Source of the DNA: Pseudomonadota bacterium
GTDB taxonomy: Bacteria > Pseudomonadota > Gammaproteobacteria > Acidiferrobacterales > Acidiferrobacteraceae
Direction of reading: 5' to 3'
Assembly (NCBI GenBank): GCA_021795255.1
Contig: JAJYPQ010000217.1
Coordinates: 1-6,753, forward strand
DNA length: 6,753 nt
The notes under the pieces were generated by a model that had not been told where the DNA came from, did not search any database, and worked only from the letters and a program-made list of their open reading frames with translations. The position numbers and the translations under genes were made by a program. Positions 1 through 6,753 of this stretch are shown in pieces (the first letter of the stretch is position 1; every line of letters begins with the position of its first letter).

Positions 1-694
1 AAACCTCAGTTATACCCGTATCCGCGCCCCGATCGGGGGTCGCACCGGCATTTTGAATATCAACGCCGGCAATATCGTGACCCCGGGGCTCAGTGGCGGG
101 ATCGTGACCATTACCACCCTGCAACCGGTCTTTGTCGTCTTCAGTTTGCCGCAACAGGATCTGCTCCCGATCCAAAAGGCCCTGGCATCACGAAAAAGCC
201 AAGTCACGGCCCTCACCGGGCTTGGCCACCATCCCACCGTCCTCGGCTCCGGAAGGCTCGCGGTACTCGACAATGTCATTAACCCCGCGACCGGCACCCT
301 GACCCTCAAGGCGCGGTTTCCGAATCCGTCTCTGGCGCTATGGCCTGGGGCCTTCGTGAATGTCCGTTTGACAGTCCGCACCGACCGGCACGTCCTAGTT
401 GTACCCTCGCTTGCCATCCGCCAAGGCCCCACGGGCACCTTTGTCTACGGGGTACGGCCGGCCCCACGGCCGGTAAGCACGAAAGCCGGGAACCAGAAAC
501 CACGGCCAGTCGCTCGAGTCGCGGTGATCCCGGTACACATAGGATTTTCTAACCAACAGATCACGGTCATAAAATCGGGGCTCAAAACCGGTAATCAAGT
601 CGTAGTCGTGGGTGCCTCCAAACTGCGCCCGCACTCCCGCATTCGCATTCTACCGTCGCCGGCTAAGACGGCTACGATGCGAAGCCCGCGATGA
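1..694 (+). CDS. mdtA: RND efflux membrane-fusion (periplasmic adaptor) protein, MdtA-like, 5'-truncated by window edge
   Basis: The first whole codon is at 2 and the frame runs without a stop to TGA at 692-694, giving 230 visible residues. MdtA is about 415 residues, so roughly 185 N-terminal residues (signal or lipid anchor, hairpin, first half of the lipoyl domain) lie upstream. The TTG at 53 is internal, because homology continues before it. Visible residues 4-16 (YTRIRAPIGGRTG) are the hallmark second lipoyl half of this family. A beta-barrel follows, with LDN-IN-ATGT at about 89-99 and LWPGAFVNVRL at 113-123, and then the membrane-proximal domain ending in a GLKTGNQVVVVGASKL-type strand. 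Family role: it bridges an inner-membrane RND trimer and an outer-membrane channel. Oddity: a basic, proline-rich insert at visible residues 152-172 that E. coli MdtA lacks as far as I recall. The next gene overlaps by 4 bases. The adaptor family is secure; the MdtA subfamily is inferred mainly from the two pumps downstream. Confidence 0.93.
   Translation, partial: NLSYTRIRAPIGGRTGILNINAGNIVTPGLSGGIVTITTLQPVFVVFSLPQQDLLPIQKALASRKSQVTALTGLGHHPTVLGSGRLAVLDNVINPATGTLTLKARFPNPSLALWPGAFVNVRLTVRTDRHVLVVPSLAIRQGPTGTFVYGVRPAPRPVSTKAGNQKPRPVARVAVIPVHIGFSNQQITVIKSGLKTGNQVVVVGASKLRPHSRIRILPSPAKTATMRSPR
454..473 (+). repeat. Short in-frame direct repeat, also a GC-rich hairpin, within the adaptor linker
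   Basis: ACGGCCGG occurs at 454-461 and again at 466-473, 12 bases apart, so the coding frame is kept and Arg-Pro is repeated (RPAP then RPVS). The same region can fold into a perfect 6-bp stem, CCGGCC (458-463) with GGCCGG (468-473), around a 4-base loop. It looks like a small replication-slippage duplication inside the coding sequence. A regulatory role is not supported; it is too short and lacks a U tract for a terminator. Confidence 0.5.
691..694 (+). promoter_or_regulatory. ATGA stop/start overlap between adaptor and first pump gene
   Basis: The start ATG (691-693) and the adaptor stop TGA (692-694) share bases. The only purine stretch in range is GAAG at 681-684, six bases before the ATG, which is a weak ribosome site. 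Such overlaps usually mean translational coupling, where the terminating ribosome re-initiates. That would tie pump synthesis to adaptor synthesis. The overlap is seen directly; coupling is inferred. Confidence 0.8.
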
Positions 695-3600
695 ACATTT
701 CGCGGCCCTTCATCGACCGACCGATTGCGACCACGCTGCTCGCCGTGGCGCTGCTGCTTGCGGGGGTCCTCGGCTATCGCGCTTTACCGGTCGCGTCTTT
801 GCCATCGGTGGCCTTCCCGACGATCCTCGTCACCACCAAGCTCCCGGGGGCAAGCCCCACTACCATGTCGGAATTGATCACAGCGCCGCTCGAACGCCAA
901 CTGGGGGAAATCGCCGGATTGGCCGCTATGAGTTCCGTGAGCTCCATGGGTACAAGCGCGATTACCTTACGATTCAAGCTGACTAAATCGCTTGATTCGG
1001 CGGCCCAGGGCGTGCAGGCCGCCATTAATGCCACAGCCGCCACCCTGCCACCGAATCTTCCCTATCCGCCAGTCTATACGAAGGTCAACCCGGCCGATGC
1101 CCCTATCCTCAGCCTCGCCCTGACGTCCCACACAGCACCCCTTTATGCCATAGCGAATGCCACCGATACCCTTTTACAACCCGCTCTCAGCGAAATCTCG
1201 GGGGTCGGCCAGGTCACGGTGGAAGGGGATATGAAGAAGGCCTTGCGCATCCGCATCAACCCGACGCGGCTTGCCGCCTACGGCCTCTCCCTTGAGGATA
1301 TTCGGACCGCCCTCAGTAATGCCAATCAGAACGGACCCAAAGGCAGCTTCAATGGTTATGCCCAAGCATTTTCCTTAGGGGCTACCGATCAACTGACGAC
1401 GACACGGAGCTTTCGTCAGGTCGTCATTGCCTCAGTCAAAGGAGCGCCTGTCACTCTAGGAGATCTGGGTTCGGCGCGCTCCGGACTTCAGAACAACATC
1501 GTCTCGGCCAGTTATAACGGGGTTCCGGCGGTACTCCTCAACGTCAAACGCGAACCGCATGCCAATATCATTCAGACCGTGGCGCGCATAGAAGCGAAAC
1601 TCCCGTCCCTGCAAAAATCGCTACCGCCCAACATTCACCTGCATGTCGTGGCCAACCGCACCGCGACCATACAGGCCTCGATAACGGATGTGGAGCTGAC
1701 ACTCACCACCTCAGTCATTCTCGTCATTCTGGTCATATTCGCATTCCTTCCGAGTTGGCGCGCGGCCCTCATTCCGGCGGCCGCCTTGCCGCTGTCTTTG
1801 ATCGGCACCTTTGCCGTCATGCACGCCTTCGACTTTAGCCTCGACAACCTGTCGTTGATGGCCCTGACAGTCGCCGCGGGCTTTGTCGTCGATGACGCTA
1901 TCGTCATGATCGAAAACGTCACACGCTTCATGGAAGCCGGGCTCGCTCCCCGGGAGGCCGCCTATGAAGGGGCGCGACAGATCGGATTCACGATCCTGTC
2001 GCTCACCGTCTCGTTAGTGGCGGTCTTTATCCCGCTGCTTTTTATGCCGGGCTTAGTCGGGCGTCTCTTCCGCGAGTTCTCGGTGACCTTGGCGGTCGCG
2101 GTGACCATGTCGGCCCTCGTTTCACTTACACTGACACCCATGATGTGCGCCCACCTCCTGCGGCCGTTATCGGTCTCACGCGCTGCGCCAAGCGCATTCA
2201 TGGAGGGTCAATGGTTGCGTTTACGGACCTGGTATCGACAAGCGCTGGTGCGGGTTCTTGGCCATCGCCCGCTTGTACTTGGCCTCTTTGGGCTCACGAT
2301 ACTGACCACCGTGGGGCTCTATATGATCGTTCCGAAGGGCCTCCTCCCCGCGCAAGATACCGGACAACTCGCCGCGGTAACCAAGGCCCGTGGCGACATC
2401 TCCTTACCCGCTTTGCAAGCCCTTCAGAATCGTGCGATGCGCATCATTCGTAGGAATAAGGCGGTGGCCAATGTCACCTCCCTGGTCGGCACCGGGCTCA
2501 CCAACCCAACACCCAATACCGGCCGTCTGACCATCACCTTGCGTCCGATCGGCACTCGCCCCCCGCTCGCACGCGTTCAAAGTGCCTTGCAGCGGGCCTT
2601 AACGGCCATTCCGGGGCTGCGGTGTTATATACGACCGATCGGCGGCATCACTTTGTCCTCGCGCGTCTCCGAGGCCCAGTATCAATACCTGCTTACCGAT
2701 ACCGATCGCGGCCCTCTCAAGCACTTTGCAAGCCTCCTCGTCGCGCGGCTACGGGCAAACCCTCTTTTACGAGATGTCGCCTTAAGCGGCGGCCAGCAGG
2801 GTCTTGAAACAGCCATTGACGTCGACCGCGGGCGCGCGGCCATGCTCGGCGTCACGATGCAAGCCATCGAAAACGTCCTCTATGACGCCTATGGTCAACG
2901 CGAGATTTCGACCATCTATACCCAGAATAACCAGTATCGCGTCATTCTCGGCCTCGATCATCGCTTTCAGACCGGTCCTTCGGATCTTGCGGCCTTGTTC
3001 GTGCCCGGCACAAACAATGCGCAAGTGCCGCTCTCCGAGATCGCCCACGTCACGGTCCACAAAGTGCCCCTTGCCATCACCCGGGAAAACCAGTTCCCAT
3101 CGCTTACACTCAGTTTTAATCTAGCGCCGTCGGTCGCGATCGGGACCGCCGAACACGCGATCTTGGGCACCGCCAAGCTCTTACACGAACCGTCCTCTAT
3201 CAACGGCGCCTTCACGGGTGCCGCCGCCCAGTTCCAATCAGCGCTCCACGATGAACCCTGGATAATCGTAGCGACCCTGATTGTGATCTATCTCATATTA
3301 GGGATCTTGTATGAGAGCGCAATTCATCCACTCACCATACTGTCAACACTCCCGTCGGCTGGCATAGGGGCTTTGTGCGCGCTGCTGGCTACCGATACGC
3401 AATTCACTATCGTAGCCCTAGTCGGCATCGTGTTACTGATGGGAATCGTTAAAAAGAATGGCATCATGATGGTCGATTTTGCGATTGAAGCGCAGCGCCA
3501 GGGTCTGTCGCCGGAGGCCGCCATCGTTGAGGCCTCAGTGTTGCGTTTCCGCCCCATCGTGATGACAACACTCGCAGCACTCTTTGGCGCCATCCCTTTG

Positions 3601-3774
3601 GTGCTAGAAGGAGGGGCGGGCGCCGAGCTGCGTTTGCCCCTAGGGATCACGATCATAGGGGGCCTGCTCATAAGCCAGCTGCTGACGCTTTTTACCACAC
3701 CCGTCATTTACCTAGCGTTAGATCGCGTCGGTCGCCAGCGCGCGCCGCGCCCAGTCTCCTCTCCCTCTTTGTAA
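691..3774 (+). CDS. mdtB: RND efflux pump permease subunit, MdtB-like (HAE1 family), complete
   Basis: Inner-membrane proton/substrate antiporter of 1027 residues (E. coli MdtB is 1040). The ATG at 691 is the first possible start, because an in-frame TAA lies at 664-666 with no start codon between. Layout: TM1 about 13-30, first porter loop about 31-335 (VNPADAPI at 132-139), TM2 336-353, TM3 360-378, TM4 388-408, TM5-6 about 430-490, TM7 about 528-547 followed by PKGLLPAQDTG at 548-558, second porter loop to about 855, TM8 from 857, then TM9-12. The proton-relay residues are present: D401-D402 in GFVVDDAIVMIEN, and K922 in GIVKKNGIMMVDF, matching AcrB D407/D408/K940. Segments TGLTNPTPNTGRL and SRVSEAQYQY resemble MdtB rather than MdtC, and gene order agrees. 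There is no strong ribosome site (only GAAG at 681-684), so coupling to the adaptor is likely. Odd: N322 and Q328 replace the usual Asp and Arg just before TM2. Substrate unknown. Confidence 0.95.
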   Translation: MNISRPFIDRPIATTLLAVALLLAGVLGYRALPVASLPSVAFPTILVTTKLPGASPTTMSELITAPLERQLGEIAGLAAMSSVSSMGTSAITLRFKLTKSLDSAAQGVQAAINATAATLPPNLPYPPVYTKVNPADAPILSLALTSHTAPLYAIANATDTLLQPALSEISGVGQVTVEGDMKKALRIRINPTRLAAYGLSLEDIRTALSNANQNGPKGSFNGYAQAFSLGATDQLTTTRSFRQVVIASVKGAPVTLGDLGSARSGLQNNIVSASYNGVPAVLLNVKREPHANIIQTVARIEAKLPSLQKSLPPNIHLHVVANRTATIQASITDVELTLTTSVILVILVIFAFLPSWRAALIPAAALPLSLIGTFAVMHAFDFSLDNLSLMALTVAAGFVVDDAIVMIENVTRFMEAGLAPREAAYEGARQIGFTILSLTVSLVAVFIPLLFMPGLVGRLFREFSVTLAVAVTMSALVSLTLTPMMCAHLLRPLSVSRAAPSAFMEGQWLRLRTWYRQALVRVLGHRPLVLGLFGLTILTTVGLYMIVPKGLLPAQDTGQLAAVTKARGDISLPALQALQNRAMRIIRRNKAVANVTSLVGTGLTNPTPNTGRLTITLRPIGTRPPLARVQSALQRALTAIPGLRCYIRPIGGITLSSRVSEAQYQYLLTDTDRGPLKHFASLLVARLRANPLLRDVALSGGQQGLETAIDVDRGRAAMLGVTMQAIENVLYDAYGQREISTIYTQNNQYRVILGLDHRFQTGPSDLAALFVPGTNNAQVPLSEIAHVTVHKVPLAITRENQFPSLTLSFNLAPSVAIGTAEHAILGTAKLLHEPSSINGAFTGAAAQFQSALHDEPWIIVATLIVIYLILGILYESAIHPLTILSTLPSAGIGALCALLATDTQFTIVALVGIVLLMGIVKKNGIMMVDFAIEAQRQGLSPEAAIVEASVLRFRPIVMTTLAALFGAIPLVLEGGAGAELRLPLGITIIGGLLISQLLTLFTTPVIYLALDRVGRQRAPRPVSSPSL

Positions 3775-3780
3775 GCGATG
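3755..3780 (+). promoter_or_regulatory. Same-frame TAA-GCG-ATG junction between the two pump genes, behind a pyrimidine tract
   Basis: The first pump ends at TAA (3772-3774), one GCG codon follows, and the second pump begins at ATG (3778-3780) in the same frame. Bases 3755-3770 are sixteen pyrimidines in a row, so no Shine-Dalgarno is present at the normal distance. The second pump is probably translated by re-initiation after the stop, possibly helped by ribosomal protein S1 binding to the pyrimidine tract. The arrangement is seen; the mechanism is inferred. Confidence 0.6.
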
Positions 3781-6753
3781 CGTTTCTCAGCACCTTTCAT
3801 AAAACGCCCCATTGCCACCACTTTCCTGGCCCTGGGTGTGATGCTAGCCGGCCTTATCTGCTTTCGTTTGCTGCCGGTGGCCGCCGTCCCCAACATCCCG
3901 CTCCCGGCCTTCGTAGTCTTTGTCAGCGAACCGGGCGCCAATCCGCAGACCATGGCGAGCACCGTGGCCGCCCCCCTTGAACGGGAGCTGGGTCAGATTC
4001 CAGGGCTTACGCAAATGACGTCCGTAAACTCGACCGGATCGAGTTCCGTCATCCTGCTCTTTTCGACGGATACGCGGGCGACTAGCGATGCCTATGCCAT
4101 TCAGGCGGCCATCAACGCCGCTCTACCCGACCTGCCTACGAATCTCCCGAACCGCCCTTACTACAAACAATTTAATCCCGCCTCGCGCCCCATCCTGACG
4201 ATGGCGCTCACATCCAAAACGGAGACACTCGGTGCTATCTACAACGTCGCCGACACGCTATTAGTCCAACGCCTTTCCCAGGTGTCAGGCGTGGCCCAGG
4301 TGCTGCTCAACGGGGCGCAATCACCGGCCGTTCGGATCGCCTTATGGCCCCGCGCACTGGCGCGCGCGGGGCTCACGAGCGCAGACGTGTTTAATGCCGT
4401 GCGCGGCGCGAATGATCTGGCCCCGCTGGGGGAGTTCAGAGGGCCGCACACCGATCATATCCTCGCCATCAACGGCCAACTCCATAATGCCCGCGGCTAC
4501 CGGCGTATCGTATTAAAAAGCGCAGGCTCGTCAGTCATTTCGCTCGCAGACGTCGCCTCCGTGACGAACAGCGTCGCCAACACCCAACTCGCGGCCTGGG
4601 ATGGCACCAAACCCGCCATCCTAGTGACGATCACCAAGACCCCTAAGGCCAATGTCATAGCGACTGTGAACCACATTAAAACGCGCCTTCCCGAGATTCG
4701 CGCCTGGCTCCCTCACGACATTCGCCTCAGTATCCTCACTGATCGCACCACTACCATTCGCGCCAGCATCGTCGATATCGAAATTACCCTTTTGATTACG
4801 ATTATTCTCGTGCTGGCCGTCGTGTTGGCCTTCATGGGGCGTTTGGCCCCGACGCTTGCCGCCGGCGTCACAGTTCCGCTCTCGATCGCCGGCACCCTGG
4901 CCGGCATGTGGGCATGCGGCTTTTCTTTAGACAACTTCTCGTTGTTGGCTTTAACGATATCGATAGGCTTTGTGGTCGACGATGCGATTGTGATGATCGA
5001 AAACATAGTCACTTATCTCGATCACGGCGCAAGCCCCCTGGAAGCGGCCCTTAAGGGCGCTCAGGAAATCGGATTTACGGTCGTATCCATTACGCTCTCG
5101 CTTATTGCCGTTTTTGTCCCGCTCACGCTAATGCCGGGCGTAGTCGGACAGCTGTTTCACGAGTTTGCGGTCACCCTGACGCTCGCCATCAGCCTGTCGG
5201 CCCTGGTCTCGCTCACAGTGACCCCCATGATCTGCGGACACCTGTTGCGACCCTCCCGCGAGGGCCCGCCGTCGGCGCCAATCTTTCGGTTCTTCGACCG
5301 CGGCTATACCCAGTCGCTCGCTCTCTATACCAAAAGCCTGGATTGGGCGCTTGCCCACCGGACCACCATGTTGGTGTTGACGCTATTTACGGTGGTATTG
5401 ACCGTGGGCCTCTATATCCGCATCCCCAAAAGCTTCTTACCGGAGGAGGACACCGGACTTATCATTGGCAATACGGTCGCCGCCTCGAACGTGTCGTTTA
5501 CGCGCATGAAGACGCTTCAAGGCCAAGTCGTGCGGGTCCTGAAAAAGGACCCGGCCGTAGCGACAGTCAGTTCAAGCGTCGGGGTCGTCAACGGGTTTAG
5601 CACGCCCAATCGCGGCAAACTCTTTATTGGCTTAAAACCGCGCGCCAAGCGTAGCCTGTCAGCGCAAGCCGTCATCGCCCACCTGCGCCCGCAATTGGCG
5701 CGCATTCTCGGCATGAAGACCTTTCTGCAGGTGGCTCAGGATATTTTTATTGGGGGCCGGGCCGCGAATGGCCAATACCAATTCTCGGTGCTTGACCCCT
5801 CGCTTCAGTCTTTGGGATCGGTCACGGCCCTGATCGAACGGCGCATAGCGACACTGCCCGGCCTACGCGACGTCTCATCAGACCAAGATAAGCCCGAGCC
5901 GCAAATCTCGGTCGTCATCGACAGGGCCGCCTGCGCGCGCCTCGGGGTCGTGGTCGCCGCCGTCGACACCGCACTGAACAACGCCTATGCGCAGCGCCAG
6001 ATCTCGCGCATCTACGCGGCCCGTAATCAATACGAAGTCATTCTGAAAACCCGCCGATCCTTGTCTGTAGCACCGCGCGATCTCCAAGAGCTGTACGTAG
6101 CGGGCAGCACGGGTCCGGTCTTACTGAGCGCCATCGCCCACTTCACTCGGACCGCGACCCCCCTTTCGGTGCGTCATGACGACCAGATTCCGGCGGCGAC
6201 CATCAGCTTTAACCTCGCCCGAGGCACGGCCCTGGGTCCGGCGATCACAGAGATCAAAGAGGCCGTAGCCGGCCTTGCTCTGCCCCAAAGCGCGCGCATC
6301 AAGTTCGGGAGTAATGCCAAGTATTTTCTGCAATCGATGGCCGCGGAACCCCTCCTGATCTTGGCGGCCATTGCCGCGATCTATATCGTGTTAGGGGTCC
6401 TTTATGAGAGCTTGACCCAGCCGCTCACGATCCTGTCGACATTGCCGTCGGCGGGCGTCGGCGCGCTGTTAGCCCTGACGCTTTCCGGCATTCCGCTCTC
6501 GGTCATTGCCATCATTGGCATCTTTCTGTTGATGGGTATCGTCAAAAAAAATGGCATCATGCTAGTCGACTTTGCCCTGGGCGCAGAGCGCCGTCTTGCC
6601 TATACGCCTGAACAGGCGATACGAGCTGCCTGTCTCCAACGCTTTCGCCCCATCATGATGACGACCCTAGCCGCGATCCTCGGGGCGGTCCCTCTGGCTT
6701 TGTCCTTTGGTACCGGACATCACTTAAGGCAACCGATCGGGGTCGCGGTCATA
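3778..6753 (+). CDS. mdtC: RND efflux pump permease subunit, MdtC-like (HAE1 family), 3'-truncated by window edge
   Basis: The ATG at 3778 opens a frame that stays open to the last base, giving 992 codons. MdtC is about 1025 residues, so only about 35 (TM12 and cytoplasmic tail) are missing. No earlier start is possible, since TAA at 3772-3774 is in the same frame. Layout: TM1 about 13-30, porter loop to about 335, TM2 336-353, TM3-6 with D401-D402 in TM4 (GFVVDDAIVMIEN), TM7 then IPKSFLPEEDTG near 549-560, second porter loop, TM8 about 857-876 with VLGVLYES, TM9, TM10 with K924 in GIVKKNGIMLVDF, TM11 about 958-975. The segments QDIFIGGRAANGQYQFSVL and SSDQDKPEPQISV match MdtC better than MdtB. 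It is the expected heterotrimer partner of the preceding subunit, and its own proton relay is intact. Oddities: S136-R137 where the first pump has Asp-Ala, H981-H982 in the loop before TM12, and an A8 tract on the TM10 lysine. There is no visible Shine-Dalgarno. Confidence 0.94.
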   Translation, partial: MRFSAPFIKRPIATTFLALGVMLAGLICFRLLPVAAVPNIPLPAFVVFVSEPGANPQTMASTVAAPLERELGQIPGLTQMTSVNSTGSSSVILLFSTDTRATSDAYAIQAAINAALPDLPTNLPNRPYYKQFNPASRPILTMALTSKTETLGAIYNVADTLLVQRLSQVSGVAQVLLNGAQSPAVRIALWPRALARAGLTSADVFNAVRGANDLAPLGEFRGPHTDHILAINGQLHNARGYRRIVLKSAGSSVISLADVASVTNSVANTQLAAWDGTKPAILVTITKTPKANVIATVNHIKTRLPEIRAWLPHDIRLSILTDRTTTIRASIVDIEITLLITIILVLAVVLAFMGRLAPTLAAGVTVPLSIAGTLAGMWACGFSLDNFSLLALTISIGFVVDDAIVMIENIVTYLDHGASPLEAALKGAQEIGFTVVSITLSLIAVFVPLTLMPGVVGQLFHEFAVTLTLAISLSALVSLTVTPMICGHLLRPSREGPPSAPIFRFFDRGYTQSLALYTKSLDWALAHRTTMLVLTLFTVVLTVGLYIRIPKSFLPEEDTGLIIGNTVAASNVSFTRMKTLQGQVVRVLKKDPAVATVSSSVGVVNGFSTPNRGKLFIGLKPRAKRSLSAQAVIAHLRPQLARILGMKTFLQVAQDIFIGGRAANGQYQFSVLDPSLQSLGSVTALIERRIATLPGLRDVSSDQDKPEPQISVVIDRAACARLGVVVAAVDTALNNAYAQRQISRIYAARNQYEVILKTRRSLSVAPRDLQELYVAGSTGPVLLSAIAHFTRTATPLSVRHDDQIPAATISFNLARGTALGPAITEIKEAVAGLALPQSARIKFGSNAKYFLQSMAAEPLLILAAIAAIYIVLGVLYESLTQPLTILSTLPSAGVGALLALTLSGIPLSVIAIIGIFLLMGIVKKNGIMLVDFALGAERRLAYTPEQAIRAACLQRFRPIMMTTLAAILGAVPLALSFGTGHHLRQPIGVAVI

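Noticed and set aside
53..55. TTG considered as the adaptor's start codon
   Set aside because: The frame is open before it, and residues encoded at 11-49 form the conserved YTRIRAPIGGRTG motif, so the gene begins upstream of the window.
10..438. 142-codon open frame on the minus strand opposite the adaptor gene
   Set aside because: It lies opposite a well-supported family gene, has arginine- and serine-rich low-similarity content, and shows no recognisable motif. It is an antisense shadow.
458..473. GC-rich hairpin considered as a terminator
   Set aside because: The stem is only 6 bp, no U-tract follows, and it lies inside a conserved coding frame.
612..986. 124-codon plus-strand open frame crossing the adaptor/pump junction
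   Set aside because: It runs out of frame through both real genes, is rich in Arg and His, and has no family resemblance.
3324..3707. 127-codon minus-strand open frame opposite TM8-TM12 of the first pump
   Set aside because: Antisense of hydrophobic membrane codons commonly stays open. The translation shows no domain and the plus-strand gene is certain.
691..3774. Heavy-metal (CusA-type) RND assignment
   Set aside because: The TM4 motif GFVVDDAIVMIEN, the TM10 KKNGIM motif and the paired pump genes fit the drug/amphiphile HAE1 MdtBC group, and no Cus-type methionine triad was seen.
4713..5012. Minus-strand open frame of 99 codons under the second pump
   Set aside because: It mirrors the similar minus-strand frame opposite the same TM2-TM4 region of the first pump (1635-1931), as expected from paralogous coding sequence and not from a real antisense gene.

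Overview
The window lies inside a tripartite RND (resistance-nodulation-division) efflux operon of the MdtABC type, read entirely on the + strand. It suggests a Gram-negative bacterium, most likely a proteobacterium. The reasons are an RND pump with its periplasmic adaptor, moderately GC-rich DNA, and an adaptor-pump-pump gene order matching enterobacterial mdtA-mdtB-mdtC. Genus cannot be fixed from these bases. Codon use is mixed (TTA, CTA and ATA all occur) and CTAG is not avoided, so I would not call it a close relative of Escherichia.

Layout. Positions 1-694 hold the C-terminal ~230 residues of a membrane-fusion (adaptor) protein whose start lies upstream. Positions 691-3774 hold a complete 1027-residue MdtB-like RND subunit whose ATG overlaps the adaptor stop codon (ATGA). 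Positions 3778-6753 hold a second, MdtC-like RND subunit that is still open at the window edge after 992 codons and lacks only about its last 35 residues (TM12 and the tail). No intergenic stretch exceeds 3 bases. I see no RNA gene, mobile element, CRISPR array, promoter or terminator.

How the genes work together. By analogy with E. coli MdtBC, the two pump subunits would form a heterotrimer in the inner membrane. Both keep the Asp-Asp pair of TM4 and the Lys of TM10 that carry protons, so neither looks like a dead partner. The adaptor would link this trimer to an outer-membrane TolC-type channel encoded elsewhere. Substrates cannot be read from the sequence; drugs, bile-salt-like amphiphiles or envelope-stress compounds are typical of the family.

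The window is mostly ordinary, and I did not find a new kind of system. The points worth a second look are the two tightly coupled junctions (the second leaves the two pump genes in the same reading frame, separated by one stop and one sense codon), asymmetric substitutions between the subunits at family-conserved positions, an Arg-Pro repeat linker in the adaptor, and an A8 run on the essential lysine of the second pump.
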